Shown: positions 4,912-12,905 of the stretch, piece after piece
Layout: the number at the start of each line of letters is the position of its first letter
Numbering within the stretch: position 1 is the first letter of the stretch
IMG/VR virus record: IMGVR_UViG_3300020578_003089
Coordinates: 1-22,651 of that record
Reading direction: 5' to 3' (one strand)
DNA: 22,651 nucleotides
DNA from: a virus
Notes under the pieces: model-generated
What the model was told of the DNA's origin: nothing
Database searches by the model: none
Seen by the model: only the letters and a program-made list of their open reading frames with translations
Made by a program: the position numbers and the translations under genes

Positions 4912-6222
4912 ATGGTTGAACCATACCACCAGGACGAACGGGTCACACTGTACCACGGCGACTGCCTGCAGGTGCTGGCGGATCTGCCGGCGGATTCAGT
5001 GGACGCTGTTGTCACTGACCCGCCGTATGGTCTGGCGTTCATGGGCAAGCGGTGGGACTACGATGTCCCGAGCGTTGAGATCTGGCAGCAGGTGCTGCGA
5101 GTCCTAAAACCCGGAGGTCATTTGCTGGCGTTTGCGGGCACGCGGACACAGCATCGCATGGCGGTGCGGATCGAGGATGCGGGGTTTGAAATCCGGGATT
5201 TGATTATGTGGGTTTACGGCAGTGGGTTTCCAAAAAGTTTGGACGTCAGCAAGGCGATTGATAAGCGCGGCGGCAACGTTGCGGCGTTCACCGAGTTTCG
5301 CGATGCGGTCAAGGCAGCGATGCAGCGCAACGGGATGAGCCGCCAGCAGTTGCAGGATGCGCTTGGAAACTTTATGCTGTCGCACTACCTGACGGCGGGA
5401 AGCCAACCAGCCGTGCCGGTGTTGCGCGATTACCGCATCATCCGAGACACGGTTGGCCTTGGACACCAGTTCGACGAGCTGTTCAACGACGAAGCCGAGC
5501 GGGAGGTGGTGGGGCAGCGGGTCGGAGTGGATACCACAAAGCAGCGAATAGCATGCGCGACGTCAGCGCAAGGGTTAGACAAATCCGTTAGTCACACGTT
5601 TGACATTACAGCCCCCGCAACCGAAGCCGCGAAGCAGTGGGCGGGCTGGGGCACTGCTCTCAAGCCGGCGGTGGAACCGGTCACAATGGCACGCAAACCA
5701 CTGGCCGGCACCGTGGCGGAAAACGTGCTGCAGTACGGCACCGGCGGCATCAACGTGGATGGGTGCAGGGTGGGGACGGAAGTGGTCGGATGGTCCGGCG
5801 GTGCTGCTGGTGGGAACACATGGGACGCAACCAACTGCGGACTGAGCAAGCCGGGGGAGGCAAGGCCCGTTACAGGCCGATGGCCCGCAAACGTCATCCA
5901 CGACGGCAGCGAGGAAGTGGTGCGGCTGTTTCCGGAGACGGACGCGGATGGAGGCTCCGCAGCCCGTTTCTTTTACACGGCCAAAGCCGACGCCAGCGAA
6001 CGCCGAGGCAGCAAACACCCGACAGTCAAGCCGCTGGATCTGATGCGGTATCTGGTCCGATTGGTTTGTCCGGTGGGTGGTGTTGTGCTTGATCCATTCA
6101 GCGGATCTGGAACAACGATCGAAGCGGCACGGGATGAACATTGCCGGAGCATTGGCATTGAGATGAACGCGGAGTATCTGGCGGACACGTTGGAGCGACT
6201 CAAGCAGGGCGTTTTGTTTTGA
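4912..6222 (+). CDS. Site-specific DNA methyltransferase (N6_N4_Mtase family), orphan
   Basis: This encodes a 436-residue protein that transfers a methyl group from S-adenosylmethionine to an exocyclic amine in DNA. The catalytic motif IV DPPY (36-39) precedes the SAM-binding motif DPFSGSGTT (394-402), the order of beta-class enzymes. DPPY is most common in adenine-N6 enzymes, but N4-cytosine cannot be excluded. Between them lies a phage-type central region (AKQWAGWGTALKPAVEP, VLQYGTGGINVDGCRV). An extra block at about residues 120-215 contains an HTH-like stretch (GMSRQQLQDALG), probably part of target recognition. No partner restriction enzyme is next to it. It lies six bases after the thioredoxin and ten bases before the terminase. 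The probable role is protection of phage DNA or marking for packaging or expression. Confidence 0.9.
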   Translation: MVEPYHQDERVTLYHGDCLQVLADLPADSVDAVVTDPPYGLAFMGKRWDYDVPSVEIWQQVLRVLKPGGHLLAFAGTRTQHRMAVRIEDAGFEIRDLIMWVYGSGFPKSLDVSKAIDKRGGNVAAFTEFRDAVKAAMQRNGMSRQQLQDALGNFMLSHYLTAGSQPAVPVLRDYRIIRDTVGLGHQFDELFNDEAEREVVGQRVGVDTTKQRIACATSAQGLDKSVSHTFDITAPATEAAKQWAGWGTALKPAVEPVTMARKPLAGTVAENVLQYGTGGINVDGCRVGTEVVGWSGGAAGGNTWDATNCGLSKPGEARPVTGRWPANVIHDGSEEVVRLFPETDADGGSAARFFYTAKADASERRGSKHPTVKPLDLMRYLVRLVCPVGGVVLDPFSGSGTTIEAARDEHCRSIGIEMNAEYLADTLERLKQGVLF

Positions 6223-6232
6223 GGCTTGCAAA

Positions 6233-8326
6233 GTGATTACCGTGACAAAGCAAGGCAAGACCAAGCTGGACGCCGCGGAGCGTTACGCCAAAACGAAGGC
6301 GGCCATGGCGGCCCGCTCCCGCGAAGCCTCGGCCAGCGGTCGCGACATCGGCGAGCTTCCTGCAGTGGTCGAGCCCGAGCTGCGGCAGCAGTGCGAAGCG
6401 AGCCTCCGGCAGTTCTTGGAGATCTGCTTCCCGATGGCCTTCAGGCTCGGCTGGTGTGAGGATCACTTGGTCCTGATCGCAGAGCTTCAGCGGGTAATCC
6501 TCAGCGGTGGCTTCCGCGCAATCGGGATGCCACGCGGGACCGGGAAGTCTACGATCGTCATGCGGGCGATGATCTGGGCGATCTGCATCCGCAAACACCC
6601 CTTCAGCATGATCGCGGCGGCCAACGCCGGCAAGGCGGAGAAGCTGCTCCGAGACATCGTGACCGAGGTCTCCCACAATCAGACGCTAATGGATCTCTGG
6701 CCAGAAGTCTGCTACCCATTTAGACGACTGGAGGGCGTGGCCAATAGAGCCAAGGGCCAGCTATTCCGAGGGGCCAACACAAACATACAAGCCAGCACAA
6801 AGACGGTGGTTTTTGCTACGCTTGACGGCTTCCCCGGGACCGGGGCCATCGTCTCTGCAGCTGGTCTGATGGAGGCTGTCCGCGGGGCTTTGCATACGCT
6901 TCCGGACGGGCGAGTGATCCGGCCCTCGATGCTGCTTTGCGACGACTTCCAGACAAGGGAGTCGGCCATGAGTCCGCTTCAGTGCCACTCAAGGACCGAA
7001 GTGATCCAGAACGATCTGGTCGGGATGGCTGGCCCGGACTCGCCATTTTGCGCACTGGTGACGTGTACTGTGATTCGGGCGGACGACGCGGCGGATCGGC
7101 TTCTGAATCCCGAGCTGCATCCGGACTGGTGTGGAATCCGCCGGCAGTTTGTGCGGCAAATGCCGAATGATGACGCAATGAAGCTTTGGGCACAGTACGC
7201 CGACATTAGAGCGCAGTCCCTCCGGCAGCATGGCGACATTCGGGACGCCTCGGGATTTTACTCCCGCCACAAGGCCGAAATGGACGCCGGCTCTGAGGTG
7301 GCGTGGCCGGCTCGGTTCGCTGCGGATCGCGGTGAAATCTCAGCCCTCCAGCACGCGATGGAGTGGTATTACCGAAGCCGGAGTGGATTCTTTAGCGAGC
7401 TGCAAAACGAGCCTCAAAAGGACGACAACGAGGCTCGGACGTGGCTTACGTCTCAGGACATTGCGGAGACTCGCCGGATCAGGCTTCCGCGTGGCGTGGC
7501 TCCCGCCGGATTTCATCGACTGGTGGCGATGGTGGACGTCCAGCAGACGCTGCTCTATTACACGGTCGCGGCGGCAAAGGAGGACGGTAGTCTTCACGTC
7601 ATGCGGTACGGGACTTTTCCGGAGCAGGATGAGCCCTACTTCGCGCTTCGCGAAGCTCGCCGGAAGATCGTCTCGCGGTATCCCGGAGCCGGTGAGCTGG
7701 CGGCCCTATCCTTGGCCATCACGGACTTCGCGGACTGGCTCTTCACAACCAGCTGGCGGACGGAAACCGGAGATCATCTGACGCCGGAGCTAGTGGCTTA
7801 CGATGCTAGGTGGAAAACGGATTTGGTCAAGCAGGCTCTGGCCCGGAGCCCTCACGCGAAGTTGCTGATCGGATATCTGGGCCAGAGCTTCCGAGCGGCG
7901 GACAAGCCAATCCAAGAACGGAAATATGATCCGGGCTCACGGGTCGGCCTTGGCTGGGTTCTGCAACGCCGGAAGGCGGCGGCGGACGTTCGGACAATTC
8001 TCAGCGACGTGAATTTTTGGAAGACCAGTTTGGCGGATCAGATGGCGATCAGAATCGGCCATCCCGGAGCGGTGACGCTGTATGACGGACTTCACAGGAT
8101 GTACTCGGAACACTTGGTCAGCGAGTACGCAACGCAGACCGAGGGCAGAGGTCGCACGGTCATGGAATGGAAGCTCCGGGTCGGCCAAGAGAATCACTGG
8201 CTGGACTCGACGGTAGGCTGTCTGGTGTTGGCCAGTGTCCTCGGGTGTAACATTCCCGAGGTGGCCGAGGCTGGCGAGAAGCGGCGGAAGAAGAAACCAC
8301 GACGAAAAACGGAGGTCAGAACGTGA
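6233..8326 (+). CDS. Terminase large subunit, GpA-like
   Basis: This encodes a 697-residue packaging motor that translocates DNA into the prohead and cuts it. The ATPase domain shows Walker A GMPRGTGKST (Lys105) and a Walker B-like segment MLLCDDFQ with Asp237/Asp238. The nuclease half contains the MVDVQ motif (Asp435), typical of GpA-family terminases, followed by acidic positions such as ITDFADW and YDARWKTDLV. The basic C-terminus (KRRKKKPRRK) could bind the portal or DNA. The start is GTG 6233 with GAGG at 6221-6224; the gene overlaps the next by GTGA. The length is a little above the lambda gpA size of about 640. No small subunit is recognisable next to it. Confidence 0.88.
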   Translation: MITVTKQGKTKLDAAERYAKTKAAMAARSREASASGRDIGELPAVVEPELRQQCEASLRQFLEICFPMAFRLGWCEDHLVLIAELQRVILSGGFRAIGMPRGTGKSTIVMRAMIWAICIRKHPFSMIAAANAGKAEKLLRDIVTEVSHNQTLMDLWPEVCYPFRRLEGVANRAKGQLFRGANTNIQASTKTVVFATLDGFPGTGAIVSAAGLMEAVRGALHTLPDGRVIRPSMLLCDDFQTRESAMSPLQCHSRTEVIQNDLVGMAGPDSPFCALVTCTVIRADDAADRLLNPELHPDWCGIRRQFVRQMPNDDAMKLWAQYADIRAQSLRQHGDIRDASGFYSRHKAEMDAGSEVAWPARFAADRGEISALQHAMEWYYRSRSGFFSELQNEPQKDDNEARTWLTSQDIAETRRIRLPRGVAPAGFHRLVAMVDVQQTLLYYTVAAAKEDGSLHVMRYGTFPEQDEPYFALREARRKIVSRYPGAGELAALSLAITDFADWLFTTSWRTETGDHLTPELVAYDARWKTDLVKQALARSPHAKLLIGYLGQSFRAADKPIQERKYDPGSRVGLGWVLQRRKAAADVRTILSDVNFWKTSLADQMAIRIGHPGAVTLYDGLHRMYSEHLVSEYATQTEGRGRTVMEWKLRVGQENHWLDSTVGCLVLASVLGCNIPEVAEAGEKRRKKKPRRKTEVRT

Positions 8327-8568
8327 AGGCAGGCAGACCAAGGGGCTCATCCAGTTTTGAGCGCGATCTTGTAGACGCTCCCGTCAGCCGGTGCGCTCGC
8401 TGCGGATCGACGGAGCGGCTTGACTATCGCAACGTCGAAACAATCCACGGCGAAGGGCGAGATCCGCAGGGTCGGCCTTATACGGCGGTCGAGCTGCGGC
8501 CTACTAAGTGTATCAGTTGCGGGCAGTCGCGAATCGATCGGACGTGGATTTACTGCCCGGTGAAATAG
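8323..8568 (+). CDS. Small zinc-ribbon protein
   Basis: This encodes an 81-residue protein with two CxxC knuckles, CARC (Cys24, Cys27) and CISC (Cys63, Cys66), about 35 residues apart, which is the pattern of a four-cysteine zinc ribbon. The N-terminus is short and basic with Gly/Ser. The GTG start overlaps the terminase stop (GTGA). Such mini-ribbons in phages are DNA- or RNA-binding accessory proteins or translational regulators. The position between terminase and gpW-like joiner suggests a role in packaging or head assembly, but no family is recognised. Its TAG stop lies within an inverted repeat (8563-8581). Confidence 0.7.
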   Translation: MKAGRPRGSSSFERDLVDAPVSRCARCGSTERLDYRNVETIHGEGRDPQGRPYTAVELRPTKCISCGQSRIDRTWIYCPVK

Positions 8569-8581
8569 GGATTCCCTATTT
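8563..8581. repeat. Inverted repeat with a near-identical copy at 21006-21024
   Basis: AAATAGGG-ATT-CCCTATTT forms an 8-bp perfect stem with a three-base loop, overlapping the end of the zinc-ribbon gene and followed by a TAATATCTAG stretch without a T run. The same 19 bases, with one change (T to G), recur at 21006-21024 just after another gene. Confidence 0.6.
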
Positions 8582-8622
8582 AATATCTAGACGACTGCGC
8601 CGGAAGCTCGCACACTCCCGGC

Positions 8623-8823
8623 ATGACTACCGAAACAACGACGCAAAAGATCGCACGCCTCCGCGAGCTGCTAGAGTCAGGAGTAACATCCGACAGCAGA
8701 GACGGGGCCAGCACGTCCTTTGATCTGGAGTCTGTTCGCCGCGAACTGCTGCGGCTGGAGCAGGAAGCCGGGACACGCCGGCAGCGGCCTCGGGTGTTGA
8801 ATATGCAAATGGGGAGACGCTGA
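8623..8823 (+). CDS. Head-tail joining protein, gpW-like
   Basis: This encodes a 66-residue protein that fits lambda gpW, which fills the portal exit and connects head to tail. Similar features are the length (lambda has 68), an N-terminal helix (IARLRELLESGV), a Ser/Asp-Gly turn (SDSRDGASTSFD), a second helix (LESVRRELLRLEQEAG) and a basic, disordered tail (RRQRPRVLNMQMGRR). It lies between terminase and portal exactly as W lies between A and B in lambda. The ATG lacks an obvious Shine-Dalgarno sequence; a GCCGG/CCGGC inverted repeat ends at the start codon. Confidence 0.75.
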   Translation: MTTETTTQKIARLRELLESGVTSDSRDGASTSFDLESVRRELLRLEQEAGTRRQRPRVLNMQMGRR

Positions 8824-8826
8824 GCC

Positions 8827-10221
8827 ATGGCGCAGACGCTCCCGCAGACATCCGACTCCACCTATCAAGCCCTGAATCCCGGCAACCGCCGGCGATCCGC
8901 GAGCCAGCGGATCAGGCTGGAGGACAGACTCCTCACAGATCGACGCCGCGAGGCTCTCGCAGCCAACGCTCTCGACGTCCATCGCAATATGGGGCTGCTC
9001 GGCTGGGCGATTCGCCGGACGCTGGACTACTGCTGTTTGTGGGACTTTCAGCCACGCACGGGCGACAAAGGGCTGGACGCCGCGCTTAAGTCTCTAATGG
9101 CTCGCGACTGTGAGCCCGAGCGGGTAGATGTGTTTGGCCGGATGGACTGGGACGACTTTCGCCGCGTGGCGGAGGCTCAGAAGCTACTGACGGGCGACTG
9201 CTTTTTTATCAAGCAGAACGACTGGACACTTCAGCTGGTCGAGGGGGCGTGGTGTCAAAATCCAACGGACGCCCGGACTGACGCCGGCCAGTGGCTGAAC
9301 GGGGCCAAGCTGCGGAACGGGCGGATAGTCGCTTGGGCTTTCAACGAGGAAGATCCTCTTACGGGTGTTCGGTCAGCCCGGACGGTTCGGCAGTCGCAGG
9401 TTTGGCAGCACTGCCAATTCGAAGCCCGGCCCAATCAGATTCGGCCCCAGTCCCCAATCGTTGCGGCTCTGAATGAGTTTCGGGACGTCGATGAGACTTT
9501 CGATCACATGCGGGCAAAGGTCAAGCTCGATCAGTTGTTTGGCATCGCCTTTTCACGCAAGGACGATGCTGAGGCATTCGATCAGGACTCCGACGCCGAA
9601 GGCTCACAGGATCAGGCGGCTCGCGTGGTTGACTTTGGCCAAGGGCCGGCTGTGTTTGATCTCGATCAGGGCGAATCTGTCGAAGCAATCCAAAGCGGCA
9701 ATCCCGCGACGAACACACAGGATTTCCTCAAGCTCTGCATTCAGGTTGCGCTTAAAGTCCTTGATCTGCCGACGACTTTTTTCTTTGAGGATTACACGAA
9801 TTTCTTCGGATCGCGGGCCAGCTGGCTTTTGTTTGAGCGAGCTTGTCACGCTCGCCGGAAAACACAGGAGCGGCTTCATAAGCGATTCACCAGTTGGAAG
9901 CTGCTTCAGTGGACGCTGCCGGTCGAGTTCGGCGGGACGGGCGAGCTGGTTCTGCCAGCAGGCCAACTGATCACCGATCTCAAGTGGCGATGGGTGCCGC
10001 GTGGCGTGGCGTGGTGGAGACCGCAGGAAGAGCTGGACGTCGCGCTGCGGTCAGTCGCGGCTGGGCTTCAGTCCATGCAGGACATCTGCGACGAACGCGG
10101 CCTCGGGGATTACCTTGAGAACGTGGCTGAGATTATGAGGGAAAAGGAAGAGCTGGCGGCCATGGGCTTCCAGCAGGTTACAAACGCCGGAGCGATGATC
10201 CGGCTGGAGGGTCAGCAGTGA
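8827..10221 (+). CDS. Portal protein, lambda family
   Basis: This encodes a 464-residue portal subunit that forms the ring at the special vertex through which DNA enters and leaves. It shows the lambda-type portal pattern: an N-terminal basic segment (RRRSASQRIRLEDR), early helices (NALDVHRNMGLLGWAIRRTLDY), a mid-region with QIRPQSPIVAALNEFRDV (clip/stem helices), and a conserved late helix FFGSRASWLLFERACHARRK. The GTGA overlap with the protease gene follows the lambda B-C order. The length is slightly below lambda gpB (533), mostly at the C-terminus. It starts three bases after the gpW-like stop. Confidence 0.88.
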   Translation: MAQTLPQTSDSTYQALNPGNRRRSASQRIRLEDRLLTDRRREALAANALDVHRNMGLLGWAIRRTLDYCCLWDFQPRTGDKGLDAALKSLMARDCEPERVDVFGRMDWDDFRRVAEAQKLLTGDCFFIKQNDWTLQLVEGAWCQNPTDARTDAGQWLNGAKLRNGRIVAWAFNEEDPLTGVRSARTVRQSQVWQHCQFEARPNQIRPQSPIVAALNEFRDVDETFDHMRAKVKLDQLFGIAFSRKDDAEAFDQDSDAEGSQDQAARVVDFGQGPAVFDLDQGESVEAIQSGNPATNTQDFLKLCIQVALKVLDLPTTFFFEDYTNFFGSRASWLLFERACHARRKTQERLHKRFTSWKLLQWTLPVEFGGTGELVLPAGQLITDLKWRWVPRGVAWWRPQEELDVALRSVAAGLQSMQDICDERGLGDYLENVAEIMREKEELAAMGFQQVTNAGAMIRLEGQQ

Positions 10222-11426
10222 GCGCAACTTCGAGGCTGTGGCAGATCGATCCCCGGTGGCTTCAGGGCTACGCTCTAAAGGCGGCGGCCCGGTCAGGCGT
10301 ACGCGCTGACGGCATGAGCCCAGATAAGATCGACGATTACTTCTACGATATGTGGTCCGAGATGCTGGGCTTCGACACAGCGGCCCCGCTCGACTACACA
10401 GAGGACGGGATCGCAATCCTCACGATCGGCGGCCCGCTCGTGAAGGGCAAGACATCGCCTTATGTCAGCAACTACGCGGCAATCGAGGAGGGTCTCGATC
10501 AGCTGCTGCTGGCTCCTCCGCGGGCGGTGGTTCTGAAGATGGACAGTCCCGGCGGTATGGTCGCAGGCCTGGAGCGGTGCGTCCAAAAGATCAGCCGCCT
10601 GGCAGAGAATACCCTCGTGGTGGCCAGCGTGAACGGGGACGCCTTCTCCGCGGCCTACCGCCTGGCTTCGCAAGCTGGCTCGATCTGGGCCAGCTCTGAC
10701 AGCGAGATCGGATCGATCGGGACTTATTGGCAGCTCCTCGACTTTTCGGCGGCCTTCGCGGCTGACGGGATCAAGTCTGTCATGCTCACGACTGGACCGT
10801 TCAAGGGTGTCGGAGCTGTGGGTGAGCCGATCACGGACGACCAGACGGCCTTCCTGCAGGGCAAGGTGGAAGAAGCAAACACAAGATTCCTTGCGGATCT
10901 TATGACAGGCCGCGGACTGGCAGCAGACCAGATCGAAGCGGTCTCTGATGGACGATGGTGGTCCGCGGCTGAAGCCGTCGGGCTCGGTTTGATTGATCAG
11001 ATCGGGGGGCTGGGAGACGTTCTTGCAGCCATCCGCTCTAAGTTCGAAGGTGAGGTTAGTATGACGAAGGAAACCTTGACGCCGGCAACGGCTCAGGAGC
11101 CATCCGCAGCGGTCGAGGTTTCCGCGGCGGCGCAGGCAGCAACACCAGTCCCGGCGGCTCCCGGTCTGGCTCAGTACATGGCGGCGTTCGGCGATGCCGA
11201 AGGAGCCAAGATGTTTTTGGCTGGAACCAGCTGGCCAGACGCGCAGGCGGCCCAGCTCGAAACGCTGCGCGGTTCACTGCAGGACGCTCAGGCCGAGATT
11301 TCGCAGCTCAGGGGCCAGCTTGCCAACGTGGCGGCAGAAGCTCGCGGCGTGGCCTCCCCGGTGGCTGTCCCGCAGGGTCAGGCTAAGGCCCGCGGCCTTG
11401 CTGACGTGTCCAAGTTCCGCGGCTGA
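10218..11426 (+). CDS. Head maturation protease, S49 (SppA/gpC-like), with C-terminal scaffold region
   Basis: This encodes a 402-residue protein of the S49 (SppA/lambda gpC) family, which processes the portal and scaffold during prohead maturation. The catalytic dyad is visible: Ser144 in AFSAAYRLASQ and Lys196 in TGPFKGVGAVGEP. Their 52-residue spacing equals that known for Bacillus SppA (Ser147/Lys199). The preceding MDSPGG loop is typical. Residues 282-402 are Ala/Gln-rich with a coiled-coil stretch (LRGSLQDAQAEISQLRGQL) and match a scaffold domain. The GTG start overlaps the portal stop. A separate start at 11061 probably produces the scaffold alone. Confidence 0.88.
   Translation: MSATSRLWQIDPRWLQGYALKAAARSGVRADGMSPDKIDDYFYDMWSEMLGFDTAAPLDYTEDGIAILTIGGPLVKGKTSPYVSNYAAIEEGLDQLLLAPPRAVVLKMDSPGGMVAGLERCVQKISRLAENTLVVASVNGDAFSAAYRLASQAGSIWASSDSEIGSIGTYWQLLDFSAAFAADGIKSVMLTTGPFKGVGAVGEPITDDQTAFLQGKVEEANTRFLADLMTGRGLAADQIEAVSDGRWWSAAEAVGLGLIDQIGGLGDVLAAIRSKFEGEVSMTKETLTPATAQEPSAAVEVSAAAQAATPVPAAPGLAQYMAAFGDAEGAKMFLAGTSWPDAQAAQLETLRGSLQDAQAEISQLRGQLANVAAEARGVASPVAVPQGQAKARGLADVSKFRG
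11061..11426 (+). CDS. Nested in-frame scaffold protein (lambda Nu3-like)
   Basis: An ATG at 11061 lies in frame inside the protease gene and has AAGGTGAGG at 11047-11055, a strong ribosome binding site in the middle of a coding region. The product (121 residues) begins where the protease fold ends and contains an Ala/Pro-rich linker, a short domain and a coiled coil. In lambda, Nu3 scaffold is made in the same way from the 3' part of gene C. The nested start is inferred from site and architecture. Confidence 0.6.
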   Translation: MTKETLTPATAQEPSAAVEVSAAAQAATPVPAAPGLAQYMAAFGDAEGAKMFLAGTSWPDAQAAQLETLRGSLQDAQAEISQLRGQLANVAAEARGVASPVAVPQGQAKARGLADVSKFRG

Positions 11427-11443
11427 TCCGCGGCCTGTTTTTT
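11417..11443 (+). terminator. Weak terminator or attenuator between protease and capsid genes
   Basis: CCGCGG (11417-11422) and CCGCGG (11428-11433) pair around the five bases CTGAT, which include the TGA stop; T6 follows at 11438-11443 after four bases. The stem has six GC pairs, a moderate Rho-independent terminator. Partial termination here would lower readthrough, while capsid expression could come from its own initiation downstream. Confidence 0.45.
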
Positions 11444-11480
11444 CTGTGTTTATTCTCTGATGTTTTGAAAGGTTAGAACA

Positions 11481-12446
11481 ATGGCTGACACGCTCACTAC
11501 TTTGGCGGAACTGGTCCGCTTTAACTCGTTGGACGTCAATCCGGCTGAGATTACCGACATTTTGAACAAGGCTCCAGTCCTTGCGGCTCTGCACGCCATG
11601 CAGAGCAGTAACGGCACCACCCACAAGTTCAACGTCGAAACGACGGCTCCCGTCATCGGCTTCCGAGCGGTCAACGCCGGGGCGGATTACACGGCCTCAA
11701 TCTCGACTCAGACGTCGATCGATTTGAAGTACATTGACGCCAAGATCATCGAGGACGTGGCACTGTGTAACGCTTTTCGGGGCGGCCCCCAAGCGTTCAT
11801 GGCCTCGCGTCTCCGCCGGCAGCTGCGGGAAGCTCTCTTCGTCTTGGAGAAGCAATTCTTCAACGGGACCGTCGGCGGCAGCGCAACGGGCTTTCTTGGT
11901 TTGGCCGACTCTGCAAACTATAACCAAATTGCAGACGCTTTGGTTGTCAACGCCGCAGGAACTACAGCGGGGACAGGCTCCTCGGTGTATTTCTTGCGAT
12001 CAACTGCAGACGACAGCTCTGTCGCCTTGGTTGGTGCGGGTGACGCTCAGCTGGCCGGGCCGAACATCAATTTCACGGTCGGCGACATCTTCCAGTCCGT
12101 CGTCCCGGGCAGCAACAGCCTGAGCATGGTGGCTTACGCTCAAGACTGCGGCGGCCATCTCGGTGTGCAGATCGGCTCGAAGTTTGCGGTCTCCCGCATT
12201 GCAAACTTGACCGAAGATTCTGGCAAGGGTCTCACCGATCTGCTGCTTGCCAAAGCTTTGGCATTGTTCCCAGTTGGTGATCCGCCGACTCACATTTGTA
12301 TGAATCGCCGATCGCTGCGGCAGCTGCAGAGCAGCCGCACGACTTACAGCCCGATCGGAATGCCAGCTCCACGACCGACAGAGTACGAGGGCATTCCGAT
12401 CATCGTGACCGATGCTTTGTTAAGCACGGAAACTTTGCTGGTCTGA
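11481..12446 (+). CDS. Major capsid protein (HK97-fold type)
   Basis: This encodes a 321-residue shell protein. Position after protease/scaffold, strong ribosome binding site (GAAAGG at 11467), strong downstream terminator and sequence pattern fit a major capsid protein. The N-terminal helix region (TTLAELVRFNSLD), the segment around FNVETTAPVIGFR, the long central helix (MASRLRRQLREALFVLEKQFFNG) and the C-terminal PPTHICMNRRSLRQLQ followed by GIPIIVTDALL (the typical peptide end of P-domain/A-domain capsid proteins) are recognisable. No separate decoration protein is seen, which in lambda lies upstream. Confidence 0.85.
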   Translation: MADTLTTLAELVRFNSLDVNPAEITDILNKAPVLAALHAMQSSNGTTHKFNVETTAPVIGFRAVNAGADYTASISTQTSIDLKYIDAKIIEDVALCNAFRGGPQAFMASRLRRQLREALFVLEKQFFNGTVGGSATGFLGLADSANYNQIADALVVNAAGTTAGTGSSVYFLRSTADDSSVALVGAGDAQLAGPNINFTVGDIFQSVVPGSNSLSMVAYAQDCGGHLGVQIGSKFAVSRIANLTEDSGKGLTDLLLAKALALFPVGDPPTHICMNRRSLRQLQSSRTTYSPIGMPAPRPTEYEGIPIIVTDALLSTETLLV

Positions 12447-12465
12447 TCCGACTTGTGTTTTCGCT

Positions 12466-12530
12466 CCCCGGCTGCGGTTGGTCCTCCTCCTCACGTCACA
12501 GCCTCCGCAGCCGGGGCTCTTTTGTTTCTT
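12466..12530 (+). terminator. Strong intrinsic terminator after the capsid gene
   Basis: CCCCGGCTGCGG (12466-12477) pairs perfectly with CCGCAGCCGGGG (12505-12516): twelve base pairs, nearly all GC, with a 27-base loop. It is followed by a T-rich tail (CTCTTTTGTTTCTT, 12517-12530). It lies 20 bases after the capsid stop and 10 bases before the next start, so it likely limits transcription of downstream genes relative to the capsid gene. Confidence 0.85.
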
Positions 12531-12539
12531 TGGTGTCTT

Positions 12540-12905
12540 ATGGTCTCCCCAATCGCAGCAGCAGCCAAAGCAGCTCAAGCGGCCTCCATGCGAGTCCGCG
12601 GGGAATCCGTTACGTTTACACGCGGGGCCAACAGCTGCACGCTGCAGGCAATCCGTGGCCAAAGGCTCTGGGATCGCTCCGAAGCCGGCTCCGGTGTGCA
12701 GGTCGGCGATCGGTCTGAGGACTGGATTGTCAAGGCGGCGGACCTAGTGATTGACTCGGCGACAGTAACGCCAGTCCGAGGTGACACGATCACGGCGGAC
12801 GGAATTGTCTTTCGCGTCATGCCATTTGGCTCAGCCGATCAGCTCTGGCAGTATCACGACAGGGACCGGCTTTACATCCGAATCCACACCAAGGAGCGGA
12901 CGTAG
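12540..12905 (+). CDS. Head-tail joining (head completion) protein
   Basis: This encodes a 121-residue protein. Its pattern (FTRGANSCTLQAIRGQRLW near residues 23-41, SEDWIVKAADLVI, TPVRGDTITADGIVFRVMP and a C-terminal RLYIRIHTKE) matches the small beta-rich proteins placed directly after capsid genes in many phages and annotated as head-tail joining proteins. The first 18 residues form an Ala-rich helix. ATG 12540 has no evident Shine-Dalgarno site; the next in-frame ATG at 12585 would give a shorter protein that also keeps the conserved part. It ends in a TAGTG overlap with the next gene. Confidence 0.7.
   Translation: MVSPIAAAAKAAQAASMRVRGESVTFTRGANSCTLQAIRGQRLWDRSEAGSGVQVGDRSEDWIVKAADLVIDSATVTPVRGDTITADGIVFRVMPFGSADQLWQYHDRDRLYIRIHTKERT

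Noticed and set aside
4255-4956. Long minus-strand frame (233 codons) opposite the peptidase and thioredoxin genes
   Set aside because: It is a shadow of GC-rich coding DNA, is rich in Arg/Leu/Cys with no family pattern, and lies opposite genes with clear catalytic motifs.
5637-6092. Plus-strand alternative frame within the methyltransferase gene
   Set aside because: It is Gly/Arg/His-rich low-complexity translation and the true frame carries both methyltransferase motifs across this stretch.
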